DNA from: an uncultured Oscillospiraceae bacterium
GTDB lineage: Bacteria > Bacillota > Clostridia > Oscillospirales > Ruminococcaceae
NCBI GenBank assembly: GCA_934456315.1
Contig: CAKSHG010000050.1
Span: forward strand, 1-11,736
Reading direction: 5' to 3'
Length of the DNA: 11,736 nt
Positions 1-6,988 of the stretch are shown piece after piece. Below the pieces are notes generated by a model. The model saw nothing but the letters and a program-made list of their open reading frames with translations, was not told the origin of the DNA and did no database searches. Both the position numbers and the translations under genes were made by a program. Each line of letters starts with the position of its first letter. Position 1 is the first letter of the stretch.

Positions 1-630
1 GCGATACTTGACAAGAAGCTCCCGGATATCCCGAAGTTCCTGCTCGGACACAGCATGGGAAGCTTCATCGCGAGAATATACCTGTCCAGGTTCGACGACC
101 GCTGGGACGGCGCCATAATCATGGGCACCGCCGGAGGCGTTACCGGCTCCGCTCCGCTGCGGAAGCTGCTGGAGGTGCTGACCCACGCAAAGGACAGCAG
201 ATTCCGTCCGCAGTTCAGCAGCAAGCTCGCGTTCGGAGTGTTCAACTTAAGATTCCCGAACCACCGCACTAACAACGACTGGCTCTCCCGGGTCGAGGAG
301 AACGTTGACCGCTACATCGCTGACCCGCTGTGCAACTTCACGTTCACCGTTGCGGGATTCAAGGACCTGCTGAACGCGCTGATGTGCGCGAATTCCTGCA
401 GCGTTATCGAGAACACTCCCACTGACCTGCCGATCCTGTTCCTGTCCGGCTCGATGGACCCTGTCGGGGAGTACGGCGCGGGCGTCCGCGCAGCGTGCAT
501 GAAGTACCTTGAGCACGGCTGCAACGTCAATATCCGGGTGTATCCCGAAGCGCGCCACGAGCTGTTCTTTGAGCAGAATGCCGACGAGGTAAGGAACGAC
601 GTGCTTTCGTTCATCAATAAGCGAATATAA
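1..630 (+). CDS. Alpha/beta hydrolase, lysophospholipase/monoacylglycerol lipase-like (5' end missing)
   Basis: The reading frame is open from base 1, so the gene starts upstream of the window; about 209 residues and the TAA stop are present. The nucleophile elbow G-H-S-M-G places the catalytic serine at bases 52-54. Further on, the stretch L-S-G-S-M-D-P-V puts the acid at Asp 457-459, and A-R-H-E-L puts the histidine at 556-558, giving a Ser-Asp-His triad in the usual order and spacing. This arrangement matches the serine aminopeptidase S33/Hydrolase_4 group, whose members cleave esters such as monoacylglycerols and lysophospholipids. No signal peptide can be judged because the N-terminus is missing. 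Substrate is not readable from sequence. The gene ends just before a terminator hairpin and converges on the small minus-strand gene at 689-817. Confidence 0.88.
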   Translation, partial: AILDKKLPDIPKFLLGHSMGSFIARIYLSRFDDRWDGAIIMGTAGGVTGSAPLRKLLEVLTHAKDSRFRPQFSSKLAFGVFNLRFPNHRTNNDWLSRVEENVDRYIADPLCNFTFTVAGFKDLLNALMCANSCSVIENTPTDLPILFLSGSMDPVGEYGAGVRAACMKYLEHGCNVNIRVYPEARHELFFEQNADEVRNDVLSFINKRI

Positions 631-637
631 AACTAAA

Positions 638-675
638 GGCTGTGCAGCCTGACGCTGTACAGCCTTGATATTTCG
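638..675. terminator. Bidirectional intrinsic terminator between convergent genes
   Basis: A 10-bp stem (638-647 with 655-664, one G-U pair) closes a 7-base loop (648-654). On the plus strand it is followed by a short T-rich stretch (TTGATATTT). On the minus strand it is followed by TTTAGTTTTATATT, a better tail. It lies between two genes that both read toward it, so it can end the hydrolase and the small minus-strand gene. Confidence 0.7.
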
Positions 676-688
676 GAGAAGGCAGGAT

Positions 689-817
689 TCAGCCCTTTGA
701 CATCATACGGAGAACGATTATTGCGGCGAGGGAGGCTCCGCAGATTATCCAGTTGATAATTACCCTGCGGCGGTATCTCTGCTGATTCTTCTGTCTTTCT
801 TCGTCACGTTTTGCCAT
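689..817 (-). CDS. Small single-pass membrane peptide, 42 residues, unknown function
   Basis: I do not recognise this protein. It begins M-A-K-R-D-E-E-R and has a very basic, Gln-rich N-terminal half (residues 1-19, with R-Y-R-R-R), then one hydrophobic segment (about residues 20-37, I-I-N-W-I-I-C-G-A-S-L-A-A-I-I-V-L). The charge pattern predicts a cytoplasmic N-terminus. The start at 817 is chosen because a GGAGGTG ribosome binding site (plus-strand bases 821-827) stands 4-10 bases upstream. A longer in-frame start at 874 would fall inside the promoter. A near-consensus promoter (846-874) and a terminator (638-664) flank it, so it forms its own transcription unit. That complete unit is why I call it real despite the length. 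A coding region of 43 codons can arise by chance, so confidence is moderate. Confidence 0.65.
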   Translation of the reverse strand: MAKRDEERQKNQQRYRRRVIINWIICGASLAAIIVLRMMSKG

Positions 818-845
818 GTCGCACCTCCGTACATTTGATACGATT

Positions 846-874
846 ATTCTATCACTTTGAGCGCCGGTTGTCAA
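846..874 (-). promoter_or_regulatory. Sigma-A promoter for the small membrane peptide gene
   Basis: Reading the minus strand, TTGACA (869-874) and TAGAAT (846-851) are separated by exactly 17 bases. This is 6/6 and 5/6 to consensus. The expected start of transcription is near 839, leaving a leader of about 20 bases with the GGAGGTG site. Confidence 0.8.
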
Positions 875-897
875 GTGCGCCGGCTGAAAGGAATATA

Positions 898-2979
898 ATG
901 AAACTAGTTATTGCAGAAAAGCCCTCCGTCGGCAATTCCATCGCGAAAATCATCGGGGCTGACCGCCAGCGCGGCGACGGCTTCACGATGGGAAACGGAT
1001 ACATAGTCAGCTGGTGCTTCGGTCATCTGGTTGCGCTTTCCTCACCCGCTGAGTACGACCAGAAGTACGCTCCGCCCTGGAAGCTGTCCAACCTCCCGAT
1101 AATCCCGGAGGAGTTCCGCTGGACGGTCGCGGAGAGCACCGCGCCGCAGTTCGAGCGGCTCAAGGCGCTGATGGAGCGCCCTGACGTGGACGAGCTCATC
1201 TGTGCCACCGATGCGGGGCGCGAGGGCGAGTGCGTATTCCGGTATGTGTACTACCAGGCGGGCTGCACAAAGCCGTTCAGCCGCCTGTGGATAAGCTCCA
1301 TGACGGACGAATCTATCCGTGAGGGATTCAGAAACCTGCGCCCGGGCAGCGATTACGACGCGCTGTACCGCAGCGGGCTTGCCCGCAACAAGGCGGACTG
1401 GATAGTCGGCATGAACGCAACGCAGCTTTTCACCGTGAAGTATCACAGCCTGCTTTCCGTGGGCAGAGTGCAGACTCCGACTCTTGCGATGCTGGTGGAG
1501 CGCGAGAAGAAGATACAGCAGTTCGCCTCCGCGCGGTACTTCACGCTGGAGCTGAACTGCGGGAAATTCAAGGCTGAAAGCGGGAAGATAGAGCCGCTCG
1601 AGGTGGAGCAGGCGGCTGCGAAATGCGGCAAGACCGCAATCGTGAAGTCAGTCGTAAAGGAGCAGAAGAACGCTAACCCGCCGAAGCTCTACGACCTGAC
1701 GACACTACAGCGCGACGCGAACAAGCTGTACGGCTACACCGCGCAGCAGACCCTCGACTGCGCACAGAAGCTGTACGAATCCAAGCTGATAACCTACCCG
1801 AGAACTGACAGCTGCTACATCACCGACGACATGGAACAGACCGCCGCCGACATGGTAAGCCGCACCGCTGCGGCGTTCAGATTCGGCGCGGATTACGACG
1901 CGCAGGGCTGCACGCCGGACATAAAGCGGCTGATAAACAACGACAAGGTCAGCGACCACCACGCGCTGCTCCCGACGAAGGAGATATCCCGGTACGACTT
2001 CACAAAGCTTTCCGAGGAGTGCTGGAACGTTCTGTCCCTCATCGCGATACGGCTGCTGCTGGCAGTGTCGCCGGTAAACACCTGCGACGCGGTCACCGCC
2101 GTGCTGGAGTGCGGCGGAATGGAGTTCACCGCCCGTGGAAAGACCGTAGTCCAGGGCGGCTGGAAGCAGCTCGAAACCACCATAAAGGCTGGGCTGAAAG
2201 GGCTTTCTGCGGACGCGGACGAGGACGAGGAGGAATCCGCCGGAGTGCTCCCGCCGCTTAGCGAGGGCGCTGAAATCCCAGTGAAATCCGTGAAGCAGCT
2301 GGAGCACAAGACCACGCCGCCCAAGCGTTTCACCGAGGACATGCTGCTTTCCGCGATGGAGCGCGCCGGAAGCGACAGCTACAGCGATGACGACGACGTT
2401 GAGAAAAAGGGGTTGGGGACCCCGGCGACCAGGGCGGCGATAATCGAAACGCTTGTAAAGCGCCAGTACGTCGAGCGCAAGGGGAAGCAGCTCATTCCCA
2501 CCGACAAGGGGATACGCGTGATAGACGTCGTCCCGGAGAAGGTGAAGTCCGCCGCGATGACCGCCGAGTGGGAGAGCACGCTCCAGAAAATAGCCCGGGG
2601 CGAGGCGGACGACCAGCAGTTCCTTAACGACATGATAGCCTTTACGAAGCAGCTCATAAAGGAGAATTCCGGCGAAACTGCGAGAAACGACAATCCGTTC
2701 CGGTTCTCCAGATACACCGTGATAGGCAAGTGCCCGAACTGCGGGAAGAACGTCTACTCGTTCCAGAAGTCCTATTCCTGCGAGGACAGCCGCGGAGCCT
2801 GCGGATTCTTCTTCATGAAGGAGATATGGGGCAAGGAGGTCAGCGAAACGCAGGCAAAGCGCATTCTCGACAAGGGCAGCTCCATAACGCTGAAGGGATT
2901 CCAGGACAGAAACGGCAACGCCTGCTCCGGCAAGCTCGTGCTGAAGGACGGCAGGGTGCGGGTAGAGCTTGAGAAATAA
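898..2979 (+). CDS. topB: DNA topoisomerase III (type IA)
   Basis: TopB cuts one DNA strand through a tyrosyl link and passes another strand through, resolving replication and recombination intermediates. The 693-residue protein opens with the Toprim start M-K-L-V-I-A-E-K-P-S. The second Toprim motif is D105-A-G-R-E-G-E111, and the catalytic tyrosine is Tyr300 in L-I-T-Y-P-R-T-D-S. S-V-G-R-V-Q-T-P-T (187-195) is another family hallmark. The C-terminus carries a zinc-finger-like set Cys612, Cys615, Cys628, Cys635. An acidic linker rich in Asp/Glu lies near residues 440-450. The ATG at 898 is preferred over an in-frame upstream start at 811 because the family begins exactly here and AAAGGA (887-892) precedes it; 811-897 overlaps the divergent gene's start and promoter. 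The second Toprim Asp is Gly, a form I recall from clostridial TopB proteins. TopB is often carried on conjugative elements, but no mobility genes are seen nearby. Confidence 0.96.
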   Translation: MKLVIAEKPSVGNSIAKIIGADRQRGDGFTMGNGYIVSWCFGHLVALSSPAEYDQKYAPPWKLSNLPIIPEEFRWTVAESTAPQFERLKALMERPDVDELICATDAGREGECVFRYVYYQAGCTKPFSRLWISSMTDESIREGFRNLRPGSDYDALYRSGLARNKADWIVGMNATQLFTVKYHSLLSVGRVQTPTLAMLVEREKKIQQFASARYFTLELNCGKFKAESGKIEPLEVEQAAAKCGKTAIVKSVVKEQKNANPPKLYDLTTLQRDANKLYGYTAQQTLDCAQKLYESKLITYPRTDSCYITDDMEQTAADMVSRTAAAFRFGADYDAQGCTPDIKRLINNDKVSDHHALLPTKEISRYDFTKLSEECWNVLSLIAIRLLLAVSPVNTCDAVTAVLECGGMEFTARGKTVVQGGWKQLETTIKAGLKGLSADADEDEEESAGVLPPLSEGAEIPVKSVKQLEHKTTPPKRFTEDMLLSAMERAGSDSYSDDDDVEKKGLGTPATRAAIIETLVKRQYVERKGKQLIPTDKGIRVIDVVPEKVKSAAMTAEWESTLQKIARGEADDQQFLNDMIAFTKQLIKENSGETARNDNPFRFSRYTVIGKCPNCGKNVYSFQKSYSCEDSRGACGFFFMKEIWGKEVSETQAKRILDKGSSITLKGFQDRNGNACSGKLVLKDGRVRVELEK

Positions 2980-2982
2980 GGC

Positions 2983-3011
2983 TTGTATTATTTCAGCTGT
3001 TGTGATATACT
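2983..3011 (+). promoter_or_regulatory. Sigma-A promoter of the sugar isomerase-like gene
   Basis: TTGTAT (2983-2988) and TATACT (3006-3011) are 17 bases apart, and TGA directly before the -10 makes it an extended -10 promoter. It starts 4 bases after the topB stop. I see no terminator in between, so some read-through from topB is possible. Confidence 0.7.
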
Positions 3012-3043
3012 AAAATTGTTGACATCGTTATGGAGGTGGAGCA

Positions 3044-3838
3044 ATGAAAATCGGAGTTTCGTCCGCGTCGCTGTATCCGCTGCATGCCGAGGACGCATTC
3101 AGTGAGCTTGCGGCGCTTGGTGTGCGCTATGCGGAGCTTTTCGCCAACAGCAACAGCGAGGCGCGGGAGCCTGTCGTGGGTCTGATAGAGGACACCTGCC
3201 GCCGCAATGGAATGGAAGTGCTTAGCTTCCACCCTTTCTCCTCGCCGATGGAGTCGGTGTACCTGTTTTCCACCTACGACCGGCGCATTGACGAGATGAT
3301 GGAGCTTTACCGCGAGTTCTTCGGGACGATGAATCGGCTCGGCGCGAAGATATTCGTGCTCCACGGCGCGATACTTAGCAGCAAGTGCCCTCCGGAGCAC
3401 TATGTAAGGCAGTTCCGGCTGCTTGCCGAGGCGGGCAGGGAGTACGGCGTGACCGTCGCGCAGGAGAATGTGAGCTACTGTCTTTCCGGCGACCTTGAGT
3501 TCCTGAAGATGATGAAGCGCGAGCTGGGGGAGTACGCCAGGTTCGTGCTGGACCTCAAGCAGACCCGCCGCGCGCACGGCGACGCATTTGAGTACATCAA
3601 GGCTCTCGGGGAAAGCATAGTCCACCTGCACATCAGCGACGGCTCCGGCGAGCGCGACTGCCTTCCGGTGGGGCACGGGGAGTTCGATTTCCGCAGGCTC
3701 ATGCAGGAGATGAGCGCGCTAGGCTACAACGGCGCATACATGATGGAACTGTACCGTCAGAACTACGACGAGTTCGCCCGCCTGCGGGAGTCCGTCGACC
3801 GGCTTTCCGACATCGCCGGCAGCCTTGGGATAAGCTGA
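3044..3838 (+). CDS. Sugar phosphate isomerase/epimerase-like TIM-barrel protein (xylose isomerase-like/AP endonuclease 2 fold)
   Basis: This 264-residue cytoplasmic protein has the pattern of the AP_endonuc_2 superfamily, which includes sugar isomerases, epimerases and inositol-pathway enzymes. Likely metal ligands sit at strand ends in the usual order: Glu141 (A-Q-E-N-V), Asp170 (V-L-D-L-K-Q), His196 (H-L-H-I-S-D-G) and Glu235 (M-M-E-L-Y). His63, His107 and the G-H-G-E-F-D segment (210-215) are also typical. Start: ATG 3044 with GGAGGTGGA (3032-3040) seven bases upstream. It has its own promoter and a strong terminator (3844-3887), so it is a single-gene unit. Its neighbours, a GH127-like glycosidase and an AraC regulator, suggest sugar metabolism, but the substrate cannot be read from sequence. 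DNA repair endonuclease IV is less likely because that family has more metal ligands and a different motif set. Confidence 0.85.
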   Translation: MKIGVSSASLYPLHAEDAFSELAALGVRYAELFANSNSEAREPVVGLIEDTCRRNGMEVLSFHPFSSPMESVYLFSTYDRRIDEMMELYREFFGTMNRLGAKIFVLHGAILSSKCPPEHYVRQFRLLAEAGREYGVTVAQENVSYCLSGDLEFLKMMKRELGEYARFVLDLKQTRRAHGDAFEYIKALGESIVHLHISDGSGERDCLPVGHGEFDFRRLMQEMSALGYNGAYMMELYRQNYDEFARLRESVDRLSDIAGSLGIS

Positions 3839-3843
3839 ACCAC

Positions 3844-3887
3844 AAGTCCACGACCTGCTGAAAACAGCGGCAGGAAGTGGGCTTTTA
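3844..3887 (+). terminator. Intrinsic terminator after the isomerase-like gene
   Basis: An outer stem of 8 bp (3844-3851 with 3877-3884, one G-U pair) encloses an inner stem of CCT/AGG and GCTG/CAGC around an AAAA loop, with a small GGC bulge. The hairpin runs into TTTT and an AT-rich stretch. It ends the 3044-3838 transcript. Confidence 0.8.
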
Positions 3888-3942
3888 TGCATTATTCACA
3901 AATTATATTGCTTCATCACACCGGAATTTCACATTGCCCGGT

Positions 3943-3948
3943 TATAAT
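3943..3948 (+). promoter_or_regulatory. -10 element of a probable promoter for the 69-residue peptide gene
   Basis: A perfect TATAAT lies 45 bases upstream of the ATG at 3994. The expected -35 position has no good match, so the promoter may need an activator or be weak. It lies after the preceding terminator, which supports a separate transcript. Confidence 0.5.
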
Positions 3949-3993
3949 TTAATCGTAACCAAACCGGACATGCCAGAAAGAAAGGTGAGTGAA

Positions 3994-4203
3994 ATGAGTA
4001 ATGCTCGGTATTTTGCTTTAGTTGCGGCGGCTATCATCGCCGCGTCGGGTACACCCGGAACGGGTTCAGCGATGGTGCAGAAAGGCGCGGCGCCCGCTCC
4101 CGGCGCGCCGGAGATCCACGCTGCGGCTGCGGCAGAGGTTTCTACAGCGGCGACCGTTGTCCAGTCAGACGACGATGAGGATATCCCTCCGGCTGACCTG
4201 TGA
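3994..4203 (+). CDS. Small Ala/Pro-rich exported-looking peptide, 69 residues, unknown
   Basis: I do not recognise this protein. The N-terminus (M-S-N-A-R-Y-F-A-L-V-A-A-A-I-I-A-A-S-G) looks like a short signal sequence, with hydrophobic residues about 6-18 and possible cleavage after G-S-A (24-26). The remainder is low-complexity: Ala, Pro and Gly-rich, then an acidic end (S-D-D-D-E-D-I-P-P-A-D-L). It has no cysteine, so lasso, lanthipeptide or disulfide peptide classes have no support. The start at 3994 is chosen because AGGTGA (3983-3988) stands 5 bases upstream and TATAAT lies at 3943-3948. A longer in-frame GTG start at 3877 falls inside the preceding terminator. No modification enzymes or transporter are adjacent. 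It could be a minor surface or secreted peptide, or a non-coding stretch read by chance. Confidence 0.5.
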   Translation: MSNARYFALVAAAIIAASGTPGTGSAMVQKGAAPAPGAPEIHAAAAAEVSTAATVVQSDDDEDIPPADL

Positions 4204-4232
4204 TTTTTCGGCAAAATATAGGGTTTTGTCCA

Positions 4233-4261
4233 CTGACAATTTGCATATTGTATGCTATAAT
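4233..4261 (+). promoter_or_regulatory. Promoter of the GH127-like gene with an operator-like inverted repeat
   Basis: CTGACA (4233-4238) and TATAAT (4256-4261) are 17 bases apart, with TGC before the -10 (extended -10). Inside the spacer, GCATA (4243-4247) and TATGC (4251-4255) form a 5-3-5 inverted repeat. A repressor bound there would block RNA polymerase. The repeat is short, so the regulatory reading is inference. Confidence 0.7.
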
Positions 4262-4299
4262 TAAGACAACAAAAATCCAGACATCAGGAGGACAACACA

Positions 4300-6102
4300 A
4301 TGCTTAGACCTGCCGAAAAAGGTTCCGTTAAAATACTCCCCGGCGTTTTCCGTGAAAGAATGGACGTAAACCGCCGCTACCTGCTGGAGCTTGACACCAA
4401 CTGCCTGCTCCAGAATTTCTACCTCGAGGCGGGGATAATCCTCCCGGGGCTACAGGTTGTTGACGACCCGACAACTGCAAACCTCCACTGGGGCTGGGAA
4501 GCTCCCACCTGCCAGCTGCGCGGACATTTCCTCGGGCACTGGCTAAGCGCCGCTGCAAAGCTCATCGCCGCTGACGGCGAGCCGGAGCTTCGCGTAAAGC
4601 TCGACCGGATAGTAAGCGAGCTTGCACGCTGCCAGGAGCTCAACGGCGGCGAGTGGGTAGGCTCTATCCCGGAGAAGTACTTCACGCGCCTGATAAAGAA
4701 TCAGTACATCTGGTCGCCGCAGTACGTTATGCACAAGACCATCGTGGGACTTTCCGACGCGTACATCTACGCCGGTAACGAGCAGGCTCTGGAGATACTC
4801 TCCCACCTTTCCGACTGGTACATCACCTGGACCGAGAAGGCAGCCGAAACCAATCCGCACGCAGTCTACGCCGGCGAGGAAGCAGGCATGCTGGAGGTCT
4901 GGGCGCAGCTGTATCAGCTCACTAATGACGAGAAGTACCTCACCCTTGCGAAGCGCTACGCTGACGCTGGTCTGTTCCGCAAGCTGAAAGAGGGTAGGGA
5001 CAGCCTGACCAACTGCCACGCAAACGCGAGCATTCCGTTCACCCACGGCGCTGCCAAGATGTACGAGATAACCGGCGACAGCGACTGGCTGGAGGTCATC
5101 AAACTGTTCTGGAAAGCCGCAGTCACCGACCGTGGAATGTTCAGCACCACCGGCATGAACGCCGGGGAATTCTGGGTACCGCCGCATATGCAGGGACACT
5201 TCATAGGCAGCAACGACCAGGAATTCTGCACCGTCTACAACATGGTAAGGACAGCTTCCTACCTGCTGAAATACACCGGAGAGGCGCAGTACGCCGACTA
5301 CATCGAGCGCGCTCTCTATAACGGATTCCTCGCGCAGCAGAACGCGCAGACCGGAATGCCGACCTACTTCCTGCCCCTGGGCGCGGGCAGCCACAAGAAG
5401 TGGGGAACCAAGACCCGTGATTTCTGGTGCTGCCACGGAACGATGGTACAGGCACAGACGCTGTACCCGGAGCTCATCTGGTTCACCGGAGAGGACCGCA
5501 TAACTGCCGCGCAGTACATTCCGTCGGAATTCTCCGCCGAGATGAACGGCGCAAAGGTGACCGTCAGCCAGAACACCGGAATGAAGTACTACAACGACCA
5601 GGCGTTCTTTGACGAGAAGGACGACGGACAGATGTCCCGCTGGCTGCTGAAGTTCAGCGTGAAGTGCGACAGGCAGACCAGGTTCACGCTGTCGCTGCGC
5701 GTTCCCGAGTGGGCAAAGGGCGTGGAGCTGGAGATAAACGGCAAAAAAGCGACCGCCCCGGTAAAGGACGGCTGGCTGGATATAACTGCCGACTGGCAGG
5801 AGGATTCCGTGCAGGTATTCTTCCCGTCGGAGCTTCGCGCGGAAACGCTCCCGGATATGCCGGAGCTGATGTCCGTCGTTGACGGTCCCATCGTGCTGGC
5901 AGGGCTCACCGGCAGCGACTGCGGAATTACAGGCGCAGACGAGCTGAACGAGCAGTTCATGCCGCAGATGGAGCACACCTACGGTACGTTCCCGTGGCGC
6001 CAGAACAGCTGGCGCACCCGCAATCAGCCGCAGAACGTGATGTTCCGCCCGCTGTACGAGGTGACAGACGAGGAATACACCGTTTATTTCACGAAGAAGT
6101 AA
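4300..6102 (+). CDS. Glycoside hydrolase family 127 / DUF1680 protein, likely beta-L-arabinofuranosidase
   Basis: The 600-residue protein fits the GH127 (DUF1680) family, whose characterised member HypBA1 of Bifidobacterium longum releases beta-L-arabinofuranose using a zinc-bound cysteine nucleophile. The expected centre is visible. Glu308-x-Cys310 (Q-E-F-C) and the pair Cys377-Cys378 (F-W-C-C-H-G) correspond to the HypBA1 ligands Glu338, Cys340, Cys417 and Cys418. Glu290 (A-G-E-F-W) sits where the acid/base Glu322 would be. R-G-H-F-L-G-H (74-80), Y-V-M-H145-K and His249-G complete the usual (alpha/alpha)6-barrel motifs; a beta-rich C-terminal part follows. There is no signal peptide, so it should act in the cytoplasm on imported oligosaccharides. 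AGGAGG (4286-4291) stands 8 bases before the ATG. It ends 4 bases from the convergent AraC-type regulator, a plausible controller. Other arabinofuranosidase families with the same fold, such as GH146, remain possible. Confidence 0.88.
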   Translation: MLRPAEKGSVKILPGVFRERMDVNRRYLLELDTNCLLQNFYLEAGIILPGLQVVDDPTTANLHWGWEAPTCQLRGHFLGHWLSAAAKLIAADGEPELRVKLDRIVSELARCQELNGGEWVGSIPEKYFTRLIKNQYIWSPQYVMHKTIVGLSDAYIYAGNEQALEILSHLSDWYITWTEKAAETNPHAVYAGEEAGMLEVWAQLYQLTNDEKYLTLAKRYADAGLFRKLKEGRDSLTNCHANASIPFTHGAAKMYEITGDSDWLEVIKLFWKAAVTDRGMFSTTGMNAGEFWVPPHMQGHFIGSNDQEFCTVYNMVRTASYLLKYTGEAQYADYIERALYNGFLAQQNAQTGMPTYFLPLGAGSHKKWGTKTRDFWCCHGTMVQAQTLYPELIWFTGEDRITAAQYIPSEFSAEMNGAKVTVSQNTGMKYYNDQAFFDEKDDGQMSRWLLKFSVKCDRQTRFTLSLRVPEWAKGVELEINGKKATAPVKDGWLDITADWQEDSVQVFFPSELRAETLPDMPELMSVVDGPIVLAGLTGSDCGITGADELNEQFMPQMEHTYGTFPWRQNSWRTRNQPQNVMFRPLYEVTDEEYTVYFTKK

Positions 6103-6106
6103 GCAG

Positions 6107-6910
6107 TCACACCACTCCTATCGCGGAGCGGTACTGGAGCGGGGTCATACCCTCCAGCTTCCTGAATACGCGCATGTAATACTTTTCATCACTGAAGCCG
6201 CATGAGAATGCGGCTTCTTTTATGCTCACGTTCCTGTCGGAGAGGAGCTGCTTGGAGATGTCGATGCGCGTCATGACTATGCTGCGGGTGAGGGTCATGC
6301 CGGTTTCGCGGCTGTACAGCGCGGAGAGGTACTCCGGATTGTAGTGGAATTCCTCCGCGACGTCCTTTATCGTGATCGGGCGGTGGCAGTTGAGCCGCAG
6401 CCATTCGTTGATGTCCTCGATGAGCGGGGCGTTTGAGGTTCCGGCGCCGAGGGAGTCCAGGTATTCCTGGGTCATTTCGGTCAGCAGCATCTCCAGGGCG
6501 CATTCGGTCATGCGGGTTGTGTACATGCTGCGCCGGGAGAAGTCCACCAGCTGGCGGAATATCACTCCGACCCGCTGCGAGGACGCCCTGCCGTATTCCG
6601 GCAGTGTGTAGGCGGAGCCTTTCGGCGCGTCCGAAAACGGAGTTTCCGTGGAGAAATGCGCCCACAGGTAGGAAAGCTCCCCGTCGGAGGGAACAGTCCC
6701 GCTGTGTTCCGTCCCGGGCGGGAGGAACAGCCACTCGCCGCTTTTCACGGAGTAGTCGGCGCCGTCCGAGCGTATCTCCAGCGTCCCGGAAAGGACGTAG
6801 ATGAGCACCCAGCATTCCATTGTGCGGTGCTGGTGCAGGAATCCTCCGCGGCTGGTAAGGTTCCCGGCGTTGAAAAGCCGCAGCCCTCCGAATCTGTCAG
6901 AACTGATCAT
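6107..6910 (-). CDS. AraC-family transcriptional regulator with N-terminal cupin sensor
   Basis: The 267-residue protein has an N-terminal cupin-like fold (about residues 25-70: H-Q-H-R, then S-G-E-W-L-F-L-P-P-G-T-E-H), typical of sugar-sensing AraC regulators. Two C-terminal helix-turn-helix motifs follow: I-T-I-K-D-V-A-E-E-F at about 179-204 and V-S-I-K-E-A-A-F-S-C-G-F-S at 228-254. The end M-T-P-L-Q-Y-R is a family signature. The start at 6910 is chosen because GGGGGTG stands about 6 bases upstream. In-frame ATGs at 6925 and 6940 lie within or next to the TATAAT box and would precede the transcript. It faces the GH127-like gene tail to tail with a 4-base gap and has no terminator on either side, so the two 3' ends may interfere. 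It likely controls the nearby sugar genes, in response to a pentose or pentoside; this is inferred from position. Confidence 0.9.
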   Translation of the reverse strand: MISSDRFGGLRLFNAGNLTSRGGFLHQHRTMECWVLIYVLSGTLEIRSDGADYSVKSGEWLFLPPGTEHSGTVPSDGELSYLWAHFSTETPFSDAPKGSAYTLPEYGRASSQRVGVIFRQLVDFSRRSMYTTRMTECALEMLLTEMTQEYLDSLGAGTSNAPLIEDINEWLRLNCHRPITIKDVAEEFHYNPEYLSALYSRETGMTLTRSIVMTRIDISKQLLSDRNVSIKEAAFSCGFSDEKYYMRVFRKLEGMTPLQYRSAIGVV

Positions 6911-6928
6911 AGTAAACACCCCCATAAT

Positions 6929-6957
6929 ATTATAGCGCAAATCCGGGCGCAGGTCAA
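6929..6957 (-). promoter_or_regulatory. Sigma-A promoter of the AraC-type regulator
   Basis: On the minus strand TTGACC (6952-6957) and TATAAT (6929-6934) are 17 bases apart. The transcript would start near 6922, leaving only about 12 leader bases. This decides the start codon at 6910. Confidence 0.8.
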
Positions 6958-6988
6958 TCTTAAATTATTTCAAAATAGCTATTGACCT
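6951..6988. repeat. 8-bp inverted repeat spanning the two divergent -35 boxes
   Basis: AGGTCAAT (6951-6958) and ATTGACCT (6981-6988) are exact reverse complements separated by 22 AT-rich bases. Each arm contains the -35 of one of the divergent promoters. It could be a shared operator, or simply two similar -35 elements. Confidence 0.5.

Noticed and set aside
811..897. 29-residue N-terminal extension of TopB
   Set aside because: It overlaps the divergent gene's start and promoter, has no family similarity, and a ribosome site precedes the internal ATG at 898.
898..2979. topB as a marker of an integrative conjugative element
   Set aside because: No relaxase, type IV secretion, integrase or partition genes are in the window, and the flanks are housekeeping or sugar genes.
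3877..3993. 39-residue extension of the small peptide from a GTG at 3877
   Set aside because: The GTG is the right arm of the upstream terminator, and the extension runs through the TATAAT box.
4543..5976. Long 477-codon open frame on the minus strand opposite the GH127-like gene
   Set aside because: It lies wholly inside a well-supported gene whose catalytic motifs are all in the plus frame. The antisense translation is low-complexity and resembles no family; it follows from codon bias in GC-rich DNA.
6911..6940. Upstream starts for the AraC-type regulator
   Set aside because: They lie in or before the -10 box and cannot be on the transcript from the visible promoter.
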